Notes under the pieces: model-generated | The model's database searches: none | Told to the model about the DNA's origin: nothing | Seen by the model: the letters and a program-made list of their open reading frames with translations, nothing else | Shown: positions 49,193 to 61,000 of the stretch, one piece after another | Layout of the letters: every line of letters begins with the position of its first letter | How positions within the stretch are numbered: the first letter of the stretch is position 1 | Source of the DNA: Rhabditoides inermis | Taxonomy: Eukaryota > Nematoda > Chromadorea > Rhabditida > Rhabditidae | Reading direction: 5' to 3' | DNA: 64,000 bases | Assembly (NCBI GenBank): GCA_963966185.1 | Contig: CAWZYM010000172.1 | Coordinates: 1 to 64,000, forward strand | Position numbers and translations under genes: made by a program

Positions 49193-49634
49193 TCAAGGGT
49201 TGTACTCGATGGGGAGGTTCTTGCGGCGGACCATTCCGTCGCCCTGGAACCACTCGCGGCGGAAGGTCTTGGCGGCGCCGTGGGGGTGTTGGTCCACTCG
49301 ATGGTGATGCGGTCGTTGTTGGTGTCCTCCTGACCGTACTGGAACGCGTCGCAAGAGACGGCCATCAGCACGGCCTCCTTGGGGTCGAGCACTCCGCACG
49401 GCGGGTCGACGCCGAGGCGCTTCATGTTGGTCGTCTTGATGGCCCATCCGATGCGGCGACCTCCAGCGTTGGTGATCTGAAGAAACGAGGGTTAGGGTAC
49501 TGTAGAAGTAGAATACAGTAGTCGAAGGCAACCCACCTTGATGTGGTAGGTGTGCTTGTCATCGTAGGGGGCGTTGAAGACGATCTTGGTACCCGGCTGG
49601 GTGTGATATCTCCGGGAGGGACGGACTGAGCCAT
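49193..49634 (-). pseudogene. msp: MSP copy with two single-base deletions
   Basis: Copy of the MSP gene at 41535-41972. Exon 1 lacks one T (plus strand GGGTGTGATATC where the intact copy has GGGTGTTGATATC, near 49607), so translation after GDI shifts frame. Exon 2 separately lacks one C (GCCGTGGGGGTG for GCCGTCGGGGGTG, near 49280), shifting the frame after WTNTP. Splice sites and all other codons are almost unchanged. The two deletions are far apart and do not compensate locally. An assembly or base-calling error must be excluded. Confidence 0.8.
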
Positions 49635-49856
49635 GGCGAATGGATGCAGGCAGCCCGCCGCGCCCGCCTTTTATTCGTCCCTCCAGACATGCTAATCGGC
49701 GAGTTGCGCGAATTAGCGACGGACTGACTAATTACATCAGTCCTGAGTGGGTATGAAAATGAGAGTGATTTACATATGCAAAGACCATTTTGGCGCGCGG
49801 ATTGGAATGTTAGATTGAAACGTACTGCAATAAATTTTATCAAATTGTGAATCGAT

Positions 49857-50336
49857 CTAGAATCCGTGTCCGTAGTAAGTGGGAGTTCCGTAGTAGTTCT
49901 GCTTGGGCTCGTATCCGTAGTATCCAGTGTGGTGCGGCTCGTATCCGTAGTGGGCGGGCGCATAATGGGCGGGGCCAGCATGACCGTATCCGCTACCGTA
50001 GCCGGATCCGTATCCGGTACCGTACTCCTTGCCCTCTCCGTAGCTCTTCTCGTATCCTCCCTGATAGTTGGTAGCCTTGTGGTGATCGTAGCTACCGTAG
50101 TCTCCGTGCTTCTCGCTACCGTACTCCTCTCCCTTGGTTCCTCCGTACTTGTTGTCATGCGAGTAGTCGTTACCGTATCCCTTGCCGAATCCGGCTCCGT
50201 AGCCATAGCTTCCGTGACCGAATCCTCCGTAGAGGTCTAAACAAGTGTTAGGTTGGAGGGTAAAATGATTGATGTTGATGTACTCACTGGCTCCGACGAT
50301 AGCGATGATAGCAGAAGAGAAGAGGAGGGAACGCAT
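49857..50336 (-). CDS. Gly/Tyr-rich secreted peptide, unit 2
   Basis: Near-identical to the unit 1 gene: the same signal peptide MRSLLFSSAIIAIVGA, the same 51-base intron position and length (50237-50287, with different bases), and the same repeat pattern ending YYGHGF. A few substitutions (A/T in KYGG-KGEE, A/S in GYG, A/G and A/T near the C-terminus). No disruption is seen, unlike its MSP and transporter neighbours in this unit. Confidence 0.85.
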   Translation of the reverse strand: MRSLLFSSAIIAIVGASEYININHFTLQPNTCLDLYGGFGHGSYGYGAGFGKGYGNDYSHDNKYGGTKGEEYGSEKHGDYGSYDHHKATNYQGGYEKSYGEGKEYGTGYGSGYGSGYGHAGPAHYAPAHYGYEPHHTGYYGYEPKQNYYGTPTYYGHGF

Positions 50337-51303
50337 GTTGAATGAATGATGTCTATTCGATGGAGGGAGCGGTATTTATACTAGCCACATCTGCGCGAGT
50401 TGTATAGACGCATACTAGTTTGCATTCTACTTTTTTCCACAATCCCGAACCCGAGACGTTCATTCACTGATAGTATATTGAAATGTATTGGGATTCGTCA
50501 CATGGAAAACTGAAAACTGTACTTACATACCCATCAGTTTCAAAATATATACAAATGTAACCGTATGAATTGTGAGCTAGTTAACATTACTCATTTACGG
50601 AAAGATTTCGCTCGCTTTCCCAGCTCCTTGATAGGAAAACCGGCATGGGACGGTGATAAGAGATATGTCACGCTCTGTCAGTCTCACATTCACATACGCC
50701 ACTGTGTTGTAACAGAATTCCAGCCGAGTTCAATAAGTGTCCATTGTCTCTCAAGATCAAAAAAGACTTCTGTTTACAGTCTGACATGGCTGATCGGATA
50801 CTACTGCGGTGTAATATATAATATTCTCTAAGGTGCGATAATGTGTAATGTATTATGTATTATCACGATTTTGGTGCGACTATCCATCATTTCGTACGAG
50901 TAACGTGAAAAATGGAATACAGGAAGTACTCGAGAGAGAAAAAGTTTGCACATAATCTGCTATGCTGCGGATAGTTTACACTGTGTACTGGAAATAAACG
51001 GCACCCAGTTAGAACTAATACCGTATATTGGCTATTTCCGGACAAACATTACTTGGTTATTCTTCGAATGACATCAAAGTTCAAAGAACGCTATAACATC
51101 TATAGGCTACATCTTATAATGTATTCAACACAATGCGTTTATCCCCTATACGTTCTTCGATTCCGACAGAAACGTATATGGCAATGTCCAACGTCACAAC
51201 GTCCCCTAAAAGTTGAAAGAACGATAGCAAGCCGACAAGGTGTTCCGGCTTCTTCGCCGAATGGCTAGCTGCTGCATTTCCAGGACACAGGCGATGGCTC
51301 TCG

Positions 51304-51346
<43 letters not shown>

Positions 51347-52149
51347 GGCTACTACGACGTCACTGCTCATCAATCAAGCGGTCTGTGTGCGTTGACCGTG
51401 CGAGCTATTCGCAGTCTCTGTGCGCTTCTCGAAATAGCTGGCGCCACCGCCGGATGTTAGGTAAACTTGCATCATCGCATTTCCACAGTAATCAATCAGT
51501 TGTTTGTTCTGCACAGTCTCCCGCTCTCCCATCATTCCGCCCACCCCCACTCTCGCTTTTGTGTCGCTTCCACAGACACCTTCACCCCGTCTACTGGTCA
51601 CTGTTTTCATGTGTTGTACTGTTCGAGCAATAGTCATTTCAGCGAATTCAGACTCTTTGAACCACTACGATGTAGTTCGAATGCTATGAAGAGCAATCGC
51701 AAGTAAATCGAAGTAGCTCACAGCGCCTTACTCTCAAGTGAACTATCAGAACATTCAATGTCACACTTCACACACTTGGTGATCTGATGTGATCTCAATG
51801 AAGATCATTTGTTCAACAGTTAAACGATAGTTCTCTACTTCTTGAATCTCGAAATTTCATAACACAACATTTTAGTACTTGATATTTTACAAGCAATAAG
51901 TGATAAGTACGCGTACTTACCGATCTCTACTAGTGTTCAATTTCTGATGTTGCTTCCTTTTCAGAATTTCAGTTCAATCTATTTTGGGTGAATGTTACTG
52001 TCTTTCACCGTCCTCATCATTTTCTTGTACCACATTTTTGCGAACCAGCGTGTGGTACTATGAAATCGGGGAAGCCCCACATTCCACATGCTACTACTAC
52101 TCCGCAATCTCCGACCTTCGATCCGGTGTTCTATATCGCTCTATCTATA
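50337..52149. other. Spacer, end of duplication and unassigned sequence
   Basis: To 51225 this repeats the 42670-43590 spacer. Beyond, there is a CT tract (51308-51343) and several short open frames without support. One possible first exon lies near 51989-52051: ATG with MLLSFTVLIIFLYHIFANQR, a plausible signal peptide, after a TTTTCAG acceptor; its continuation is not visible and a LINE fragment lies just downstream. Confidence 0.35.
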
Positions 52150-52705
52150 TATATATATTTATTGCCGTGTTACATAAACAGAGACATTGCAGAACAGACA
52201 AAAAAATAGAGTACGACATTGGTATGTGTGAAAGGGTGACTTAATAGATAACATGATATGATACAAAAGGAAATAGATAACATGATATGATACAAAAGGA
52301 AAGGAAAAACATGGATGTGCTCAAATACGACGGATTTTAGACAGTGCCATTAATTCTAGGGAGGATAGGTGTTGTTTAAAAGAGGTGTGGTCACGGATAT
52401 GTACAACGTCAGAAGGTAAGGCATTCCAGGTACTAAAAGCTCTACTAATAAATGTGCTTATTTGGCCATTGTTATCAAATGAAGGAACAATTCTAAATTC
52501 GTTTGAGTTTCTGGATCTTGTTGGGATAATAGTGAAAAGCCCTTGATAATCCAAAATTGTTTTAGAGTGAATGAACTTATGGATATAGGTGATGTCATTC
52601 AAAAAACGGCGATATTCGAGTGTTTGAAGATTGAGTAGCTCTAGGCGTTGAGGATAGGAAAGGGTGGATAGGAAAAAAAAATCTACTGTCCTATCCCACA
52701 CTTGC
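52150..52705 (-). mobile_element. 3' fragment of a non-LTR retrotransposon (LINE)
   Basis: A minus-strand frame of 126 codons (52321-52701) has the typical C-terminal end of non-LTR reverse transcriptases: LSYPQRLELLNLQTLEYRR, then FNNDITYIHKF-like helices and AFSTWNALPSDVV...SFKQHL. The rest of the reverse transcriptase is absent (5' truncation). Downstream on minus are two copies of a 30-bp unit (ATAGATAACATGATATGATA on plus) and a TA-rich tail ending in (AT)n near 52150. It lies immediately upstream of transporter F. Confidence 0.8.
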
Positions 52706-52911
52706 TACTCTGGTCTCGCCGCAACAAAAAAACCGAAATCACTGTAGACTGTGGGGACACGCCTATTGGTCTCTCTCCCATTCAGTCTGTCTTCAAACTT
52801 ACCGTACCCATAGTTTTCGTCTATTACCGACCGTTAACACTTCTCATACCGCATACCGTACACGTGCTCGCCTACCGTATACCGTTTTCATCTACCGTAA
52901 CCCTTCCAGCC

Positions 52912-53427
52912 ATGGCTCTCTCGCGAGAGGCTCTCTTCGAGCTCATGTGCACCGTGTTGATCGGCGTCGCCCAATTGTGCATGTTCACAGGGTACGGTAA
53001 CTACAGTATACCTTGGGAATATTACCGTATTCCTAAATCTCCAGGTACGACACGCAGTCTTTCATCGTCGAGTCGGTGCTTCACTCGGTCAACATTCGCG
53101 AGCCGTGGAGGATAGACGCGTATGCGGGATACTACGGGTACGTTTCAGCGATGCGCTTTATGGAAACGTATATGTTTTGAGAGCAATGCTCTCTGACCTC
53201 AATCCTTACCTAATCTGCAAACGTTTTCCAAAGTTTACACCGCGTTGCATACTGTAAAGAATAAAGATCTCTATTCGGTCTAGATAAAAACAACTCTTTG
53301 ATCAACGGCGTATGTCAAAAACAAGACGATCCATTTTCAGCCAGGCGACGCTCTATTTTGTGTACACATTTGCCAATCTCATATGCCCGACCGTACTGCA
53401 TTATTGCGGTAAGTGACAGGGGATGAT

Positions 53428-53480
<53 letters not shown>

Positions 53481-56135
53481 ACTTTGTTTACTTGTTTACC
53501 ACGTGGCGTCAGGCAGTGGAACCCTTGTGCATAAGCATAAGTGACAAGCGGAAACCGGATCGGCATGATATCATTAGCAATACTCTGCGGCCGATAGGCG
53601 CACCGCTCTGGAAGCTGGCGAAGAAACTTTGTGAACCTTAAGTTTTAGTGTATACTAGCAATCAGTGATCAATCAACGGCGCGGTTTTCGAGTTTCTCTC
53701 TCGTCTACTTTTTGCAGACCGCGTGGTGCGACGAAGAAAGTAGGTAGATAGATGACGAGAGAAGTGAGATGGGTTCAACAGATCAAGGGTGAAGATACAT
53801 GATTACAGGCGCTAAGTGGACGCTTGTTCTTGGATCGACATGCTTCACTCTCTACCAAGTGAGTAGTGGAATGGAATATCATAATCGGCAAGGATTGGGA
53901 TACATGGGTGCAATTAATATACGAAAATAATGCAAAAAAAGAACGTACATGGTACATTCTACCGTAATGTTTGTATCACACAAACTTCTGCAGGTGGGTT
54001 TCTTCTACATCAACAGCTACTACTTCTACTTCTCGCAAGCTGTCGTAGGATTCGGATTCGCGCGTGAGTTGAGGGGAAGAAAAAATGTCACAAATAAAGT
54101 AATAATAGGAACAACGATATCACTGAAAGGCTTCACGGAAAAATTGACCATTACGCACGACATACGGTATCAGCGATATTATACAAGCTTGATGTCAACG
54201 ACAGACAGTCGTCAACCTATCACTACAATCACTAATTGACTCGTTTTAATCCAATAATTTGTCTTGTTTCCGGCTGAGAACTATTGGAATTGCAGTAGTC
54301 AGCAAACTTGCCATTCCCTATGAGTCATGGGACAAATGCTTTTCCAACAATAAGAAATTCAGTCATTCAGTGTTCTACTGCGGTCAGTCTGACTATATCA
54401 CTGGCCACTCCACTCGCCTCTCCATCTCCCGCAATTCGGCCATGATATGGGCCATCGGATGCTGCTGGTCAGTTTTTTTCTCACGCTACACTATTACGCA
54501 ATGTTACAATTCCATTCCTACGGTAGGGACCCGTTAGTGAACCTTTAGTTAGGTAAGCGTTCTAAGCCCGCGCCATTTCATTGATTACCAAAAAACTGTA
54601 GGAGACCATAAAGTCTTCGCGCTTTGCGGACTTTTTTGCGGATGAATGGATATGGATATGGATTGGCGATCTGTGCGCTTTCGGGAAGGTGGATCGACTC
54701 GCGAGTGGGGATGTTTCCAGAAGCTGGCAATGCGATCAAACAACCACACATCGACACATCACACACTGTGCATGTGAACGCGGCGTGAGCGGGTTCCCCC
54801 GACAAACCACCGAAAAACACGCGAATCATGACAATAGAATGGCGAAAAATGTTGCAGCATGGCTCTGGGAGCGGTAGTTCTGTCGGTGATCTATTGGATG
54901 AAGGCAGAGGCTGTGACCGATGTGGCAGACGTGGTCAGGGCTGTCAATGAGACGGTGAGAGAGAGGGGGAGGGAGAGGGGGAGAGAGAGGGAGAGAGGGA
55001 GAGAGGGAGAGAGGGGGAAGGAGAGAGAGAGATGGAGGGATAGAGAGGGAAGGAGAGTGAGAGGGAGGGAGGGAGATAAAAAAGTCTTCAGCTCACCACC
55101 ACCGTCTCTTCTTCTTCTTCTCACAGCTACCGAAACTACTCCGACCCGGAGATCAGACTCATTTTCGGGTGGGATATAGGATATTTCAAAGTTTGACTAG
55201 CACGTCAGCATTATCATGTCACATCATTCTCTGTTCATGAAAGCGAGTTGAAACGTATAGAAATTGAAACACAATCACTATGGAAACATGAGATTCCATT
55301 TCCAGAGCGTTCACAGCGATCGCTCTCCTCTCGAACATTCTGTTCGCCTGTCTCCCGGCTCGCGATGTCAACGACTCACTCAACTCACAGCAGGCCAAGA
55401 AGACCTTCAACGGACTGCAAGAGCAGATCGGTGCGCAGATCGATCAATCAAATAATCAATACTATCGATTTATTGCAGGCGAGATGTTCGTGGCGATGCG
55501 CAATCCCCGCATGCTCACACTCGCCCCGTTCTTCATATTCTGGGGTGAGCCGTAAGTAATCGATAATCAATCAATAATAGCACATTTAACTAATCAATAA
55601 ATCAATACCTCCGTTCAGGCACGTTCACGACGTACTGGATCGGCACGTACCCGACTACCCTGGTGTTCACTGCCTCTCTCGCCAAGCACATCTACCTCGT
55701 GCCTCTCTACGCGTTCGGACTCGCGTTCGGAGAAGTCATGAGTCAGTCGCATCAAAACTAAGTGTTTCTCTAACTCCCACCCAGCAAGAGACCTACATGA
55801 TACAGTTCACTATGTTTCACCTAGGAAACAAAATGGGATGAGTCGGTTGATTGTAATTCACAGAGTAGTCCATTACCGAAAACACCGTATACGTTAATAC
55901 GTTTGCAGTCGGTCTGATCATCACCCTGTTCGCGCGTCGCTGGTCGACGTTCGGAATGAAGCCGACTCTCGGCATCGGATGCGCACTCATCGTAGCCGTA
56001 TTTGCACTGGTGAAGGAGTAAAAATTACATTTCATGTTTCACAAACTTTTTCCAGTCCCTCGCCGCCGTTCCGAACTCTTCCACGATGCGTCCCACTGAC
56101 GAGGATGGATGGCTGTTCGCTCCCAGGTAAGAGAC

Positions 56136-56171
<36 letters not shown>

Positions 56172-56214
56172 GAGAGAGAGAGAGACAGAAAGATAGAGAG
56201 AGAGAGAGAGAGAT

Positions 56215-56251
<37 letters not shown>

Positions 56252-56468
56252 CTGGCTCGCAGCGTGTCGGTGTCTCTGTTGCTGGGTGTGCTGATGGGTC
56301 TGGCGGATGGGTGTATGTCCACCGCCCGTACTGTCGTCGTCGCACTGGCTGTACCCAACATGCGCGCGCAGTGCTTCTCCGTGTCCAAGTTCTACCAGGT
56401 ACTGTCCTCTATCCCCTCTCTCTCTCCCTCTCTCTCTCCCCTCTCTCTCTCTCCCCCCTCCCTCTCTC

Positions 56469-56506
<38 letters not shown>

Positions 56507-56669
56507 TCTCTTTCTCTTTCTCTTTCTCTTTCTCTTTCTCTTTCTCTTTCTCTTTCTCTTTCTCTTCTCTTTCTCTTTCTCTTTCTCTTTCTCTTTCTCT
56601 TTCTCTTTCTCTTTCTCTTTCTCTTTCTCTTTCTCTTTCTCTTTCTCTTTCTCTTTCTCTTTCTCTTTC

Positions 56670-56700
<31 letters not shown>

Positions 56701-56733
56701 CTCTCTCTCCTCTCTCTCCTCTCTCCTCTCTCT

Positions 56734-56776
<43 letters not shown>

Positions 56777-57213
56777 TCCCTCCCTTTCAGTCTCTCGCCT
56801 CTGCCGTCACCTTCTTCCTCACTCCCCTTCTCTCCGTCCGTCTCTATGTCCTCATCATGGCCATCCAACTCGTCATCGCCGTCTACTGCTTCGTCAAAGT
56901 CGCCAATGCCACCAAGGTGAGTCATTCGATACAGTACACTTGAATGCATAGGCCTCCATATTCAACAATATACTATACACATTGCTAAAACTATAAATAC
57001 ATTATATGACTATGTTCTATATACATTTTTATTCTATATACATTATTATACTATGTTCTATTTACTATATACATTATTAAAACTATACAATATACATTGT
57101 ATAACTATGTTCAGAACATGGAGCGTGTGGCTGCGGCAGAGGCGAACGCCCTACCCAATATGATGGTGACGGAACAGACGGAGAAGGAGAAGGGCATAGA
57201 GATCGGGGCATAG
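52912..57213 (+). CDS. UNC-93-like 12-TM transporter F
   Basis: ATG 52912 (MALSREALFELMCTVLIGVA), two bases after a CCTTCCAG acceptor, suggesting trans-splicing or a UTR intron. Exons: FIVESVLHSVNIREPWRIDA with [90 protein letters not shown], an exon starting at 55092 (LTTTVSSSSSHSYRNYSDPE), [109 protein letters not shown] and a Glu/Ala tail ending IEIGA at 57213. Intact. Two introns hold long CT/GA arrays, including a hexanucleotide array. Confidence 0.9.
56408..56772 (+). repeat. CT and (TTCTCT)n array in transporter F intron
   Basis: A central block at about 56497-56697 is a nearly pure hexanucleotide repeat (TCTTTC register) of more than 30 units, flanked on both sides by CT dinucleotide and CCCTCTCT-type repeats. 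It ends just before the acceptor CCTTTCAG near 56790. It produces false frames on both strands. Confidence 0.95.
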
Positions 57214-57625
57214 ACAGGGAGAGAGGGAGAGACAGAGAGAGAGAGAGGGGGGGATAAAGATACGGAGAGAGATTCCATGCTTCTATTAGCATTATAACTA
57301 TACCATGATCCATGACGAGAGTTCTTCTATGACTTACGACAATTCCCACGCTATAGGATATACCGCTTGTGACGACTGACATTCACAGAGTAATTGACGC
57401 TTTTGTATTGCATTGTTCGTCTAGGCCAGATCTCATATATGTGTTTTGTGCATTTTCACTTTCTGTTCGACTGCGAGCGACTTGCTCAACGTTTGCTGTA
57501 CAAAATAAAGACGTTTGAAACATTTAAAGCGCAGTATTGAATGTAAATCAAAGATCGGACTACTATTGACTACTAATGATTAACACATCAAATGTTTATT
57601 TCATCAAAAGCATGTGATGTATTGA
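57214..57625. other. 3' flank of transporter F
   Basis: A GA tract follows the stop codon (57217-57275). An AATAAA lies near 57504 on plus and a TTTATT (AATAAA on minus) near 57598, so the ends of F and the next minus-strand gene converge here. No further gene is seen. Confidence 0.45.
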
Positions 57626-57850
57626 TCAATAGAAGTCTTCTTCAAATAGACGACGAAGGGCGGTTCGGATAATGCGCGGCTCATCCAGGGTTGCAAACTT
57701 GTTCCAAGAATCTCCCCGGGCCGGTGGTTGGGGCGACCCAGGGGCTAATAGTAGCCTCTGAGAAGCCAACAACACACAACCGAGAAAGAGGAAATCTTGC
57801 ATTGGTTCATTTGGTTCCGCCACAGCAGTCTTCAATTCTGCATCGGTCAT
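57626..57850 (-). CDS. Small hypothetical protein, 74 residues
   Basis: Frame from ATG 57850 (MTDAELKTAVAEPNEPMQDF) to TGA 57626-57628, also open upstream to 57901. There is a hydrophobic stretch (FLFLGCVLLASQRLLLA), a proline-rich turn, then a charged C-terminus (IIRTALRRLFEEDFY). Possible single-pass membrane peptide. An AATAAA follows on minus near 57598. No family recognised. Confidence 0.45.
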   Translation of the reverse strand: MTDAELKTAVAEPNEPMQDFLFLGCVLLASQRLLLAPGSPQPPARGDSWNKFATLDEPRIIRTALRRLFEEDFY

Positions 57851-58000
57851 CGCAGCCGAAGAAGGCAAATGGTGGCACAAACACAGCCAAATCGAACTCA
57901 TTTATCTCATCTCCACATTTTAACAGGAATCAGTTTCACGTAGTTCTAAGTTTCACGTAGTTTGTAAGTTTAAATTGTTATGAGTACGTGATCTTTGCAT

Positions 58001-61000
58001 CTACACGTCTTCATAGACACCATCTCCGAACGTACTCGCATCTTTCGTCTTACGCGTAACCTGCATCATTAACGACTTATATTCGGTAGAAGAAACTAAA
58101 CTACCTTCTTACTAACATCCTTGCTTCCCTTCTTACTTATGTCCTTACTGCCAACCGTCTAAAACAACAAAGTTGTCGTCGTTGAGACAGCAATACAAAC
58201 CTTCTTACTCGTTTCCTTACTAGTAGCCTTGCTTCCAGGCTTACTAGTTGCATGACTGGATGGTTTACTGGTTGCCATACTGCCAGCTTCTTTACTAGTT
58301 GCCTTACTGCCACCGTCTTTAATCGCTGTCGTTTTGAGAAGATCATCTTTTGACTTTTTTTTCCATAGACTAAATTAGAAATATAAATACATAAGAAACA
58401 CCACAATAACAATTACCTCTTTGTCCGACGATGCCCTTAGTTCGGTGAAACGCGCAGAGAGAACATAGACGATTGCCATTAGATAAAAACTCACGTAAAA
58501 CAAAACTGAAAGGGATCGGTAACAAATCATAATGATGATCACTTCACCATCAAAAAGCATCTTGGCGTAGCGTAGTTTGCTAGTAGCGCACTGCTTCGAA
58601 ACAATATTGTTGTACACAGTGGCTAGGTGACAGGGAACGTTCAGCTTGTCCGCAAGAGATTTCTAAACACTCACGTATCACATCGAGTTTACTGAAGTGA
58701 ACACTTTTAGTTTGGCGATTTCACGCGGAATCAGAGCCAGCTGGCTCGAAAAGATGAGAGTTGTGTTATGCTTGTCGTTGAGTAGTGCTCGCTTCACACT
58801 GGCTAGTTTAGTTGCGAACGTCTCTCCATTGTCAAATGTCAGGTCGCTCTTCACTCGGTTCATAACGTTCGTCAGCTGATTTGGTACCCGACCAAATGCA
58901 ATCAATACCACATCATCCAACCTCTCGAGAATGGTCTCAACGATTTTTTTAATCAACATGACAAATTACAAATACCGCGATTTGTTTGGTGTAGAGTGCA
59001 TTGTTTTTCACAAAGTCGGTGTTTGCAGTTGATAGGGAAGAGTTGGAAAAAACTGAAATAGGTTGTATCAATAAACAGCTGATAAACTTTACCCGTGTCA
59101 AACTCTTTCTCGAAAGATTTGATATGAATGTTCGAGTAGGACGTGTTTCCATTGCAGAACTCGAGCTTCCTAAACAAAACAATTGTGGACGAAAAATGTT
59201 TGTATGGACCGACAAGGTGTCAATGGAGAAGTTTTGCAGTCGCATGGTCTCTTTCGCTATCAAATGAGTATTCTCTTTTGCAAACGCACACCGCAAATCG
59301 GTCGAATCGGGGGCATACCTAATATTGCACGCAGTTTTAAAGCAATCATATTCAATCAAGGCTTACCATTCGCGTAGTGGAACAGCGAGGATTAAAAAAG
59401 GTAGGATGGAGAAGGCATACTGCCAAGTAGATAGTTTCATATGCAGACATGATGGATCCCCGTTGTCTGTAACATCAATGACATGAACTGTGTTGAGAAC
59501 GCGTTTTCCAAGATCTCAAAAGTCGAGTGTTAATGAGAAAAATCATTTTGGTTCTTTTGCTCAATTAAGTAAGACTAGTACAAGAAAATTCACTTTACTT
59601 AGAGGAGAATAATCAATACAAACGAGAGGGCGCCTGGCGCCTGCGCGCAATTTCTTATTTGTACTTATGTATGTGCAGAAACAGAATGTACAGAATGTCA
59701 ATCACATTTTGTCGTGAACGTGTATATGAGGCAAAGAAATTCCAAGAAGAAGAAAACGATAGTGCATATGAGCAAGGCCTAGAGCAAGATCGTATCAATT
59801 GGATTAGGCAGAGGAGATATCTGAAATGTCTATAAATATTAAAAAAAAACTCAATCAGTATGTATTTGTTCGAAACCTGTATGTTCACGGTGATGTTTTG
59901 CATATTTTTCAATATCGTCAATCATCTGAACAAAAAACGAACGAAATTTTAGTGGCATAATCGTTCGTACTTTGTTTGAGTAGATGTCAGGCTTTCGAAG
60001 GTTCGGAGAAAATATCTGAAATTATTTAGTGTGGGATAATGTGAGATTAGTTTAATACACCTTCTTGTAAATCCGCAAGGACGTTTGGAATTGTTTAATT
60101 TCATTGACCAGCTCGTTTAATACACCCTTGAAAATGCAAAGGTTTGTATTTTTCAGCAGCAACACTCACGCTCGTATTTAACCGTATCTTGTTTAGAGTG
60201 ATCGTTGTAGATTGAATGTACCGAGTCTTCAAGGTATATTTTACTTTTAAACTTCTTACAATATCAGAGAAATGCTTACTATTTCCTCTGCAGTGTTGAT
60301 ATTATTATACGAAATCAGAGACGATATATAGTTGGGAATTTTGTTTGTAAATGTGTACATTGGAATGATCATCGATGTCTAAACAGACAGTTTGAGCGAG
60401 TAGAACATTAGTGATACGCCACCACTTCACTCTCCATTCCCGCCAGTTTCTGCGAGATTTCAACAGACGTGTTTTCCAATAGCCGAGGCAGCTGGAACAT
60501 AAGTGAATCATCTTTTCAAAGTACTTCCTTTCACACGTTCATTACAATTTTTGTATAGATTAAATCAACCGACCTCTCTAATATGGAACAACTAAAACAA
60601 GCATACCTTGTCCTTTTCATTGTTGAGTCTTCGCCATGCATCGATCGTTCCACTCTCCCATGCATCCAGACCACAACGCACCTTTGACAGCTCCCTAGAC
60701 AAACCTGTAATCACACAATCAGTCGATACCACTTGATAATCAACCGACTGTCTCGGTCGGTGTCCCAGCTTCCTTGTCTCCACTCCTCCAGAGTTTCGTG
60801 AAGAGAGTGGAGAGAGAAGCAGAAAGCGACGTAACCAGAAAAGAGTATGGTGGAGAGAAGGAGAAGCGAGAGGCCAGACACCTGAGCGCTTATCGATCGA
60901 TTATCGATTGAATAGCATCAAAGAAAATGCTAGTAGAAGCTCGAGTAGAAGCTTGAGCACTTGCAATATGAAACCATACCTTCAAGCACACTCTACACGT

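Larger units (their letters stand above)
43592..51225. repeat. Tandem duplication, unit 2
   Basis: Second copy of the 8-kb unit, with the same gene order as unit 1 but more damage: no 5' half for the first transporter, an exon-end lesion in transporter E, and frameshifts in MSP. It ends near 51225 (GTTGAAAGAAC), after which the sequence is unrelated to unit 1. It is shorter mainly through indels and smaller microsatellites. Confidence 0.92.

Noticed and set aside
51374..51706. Overlapping Ser/Pro/His-rich frames on both strands
   Set aside because: No frame stands out, no family resemblance and no consistent splice sites; several frames are open merely because the region is CT-rich.
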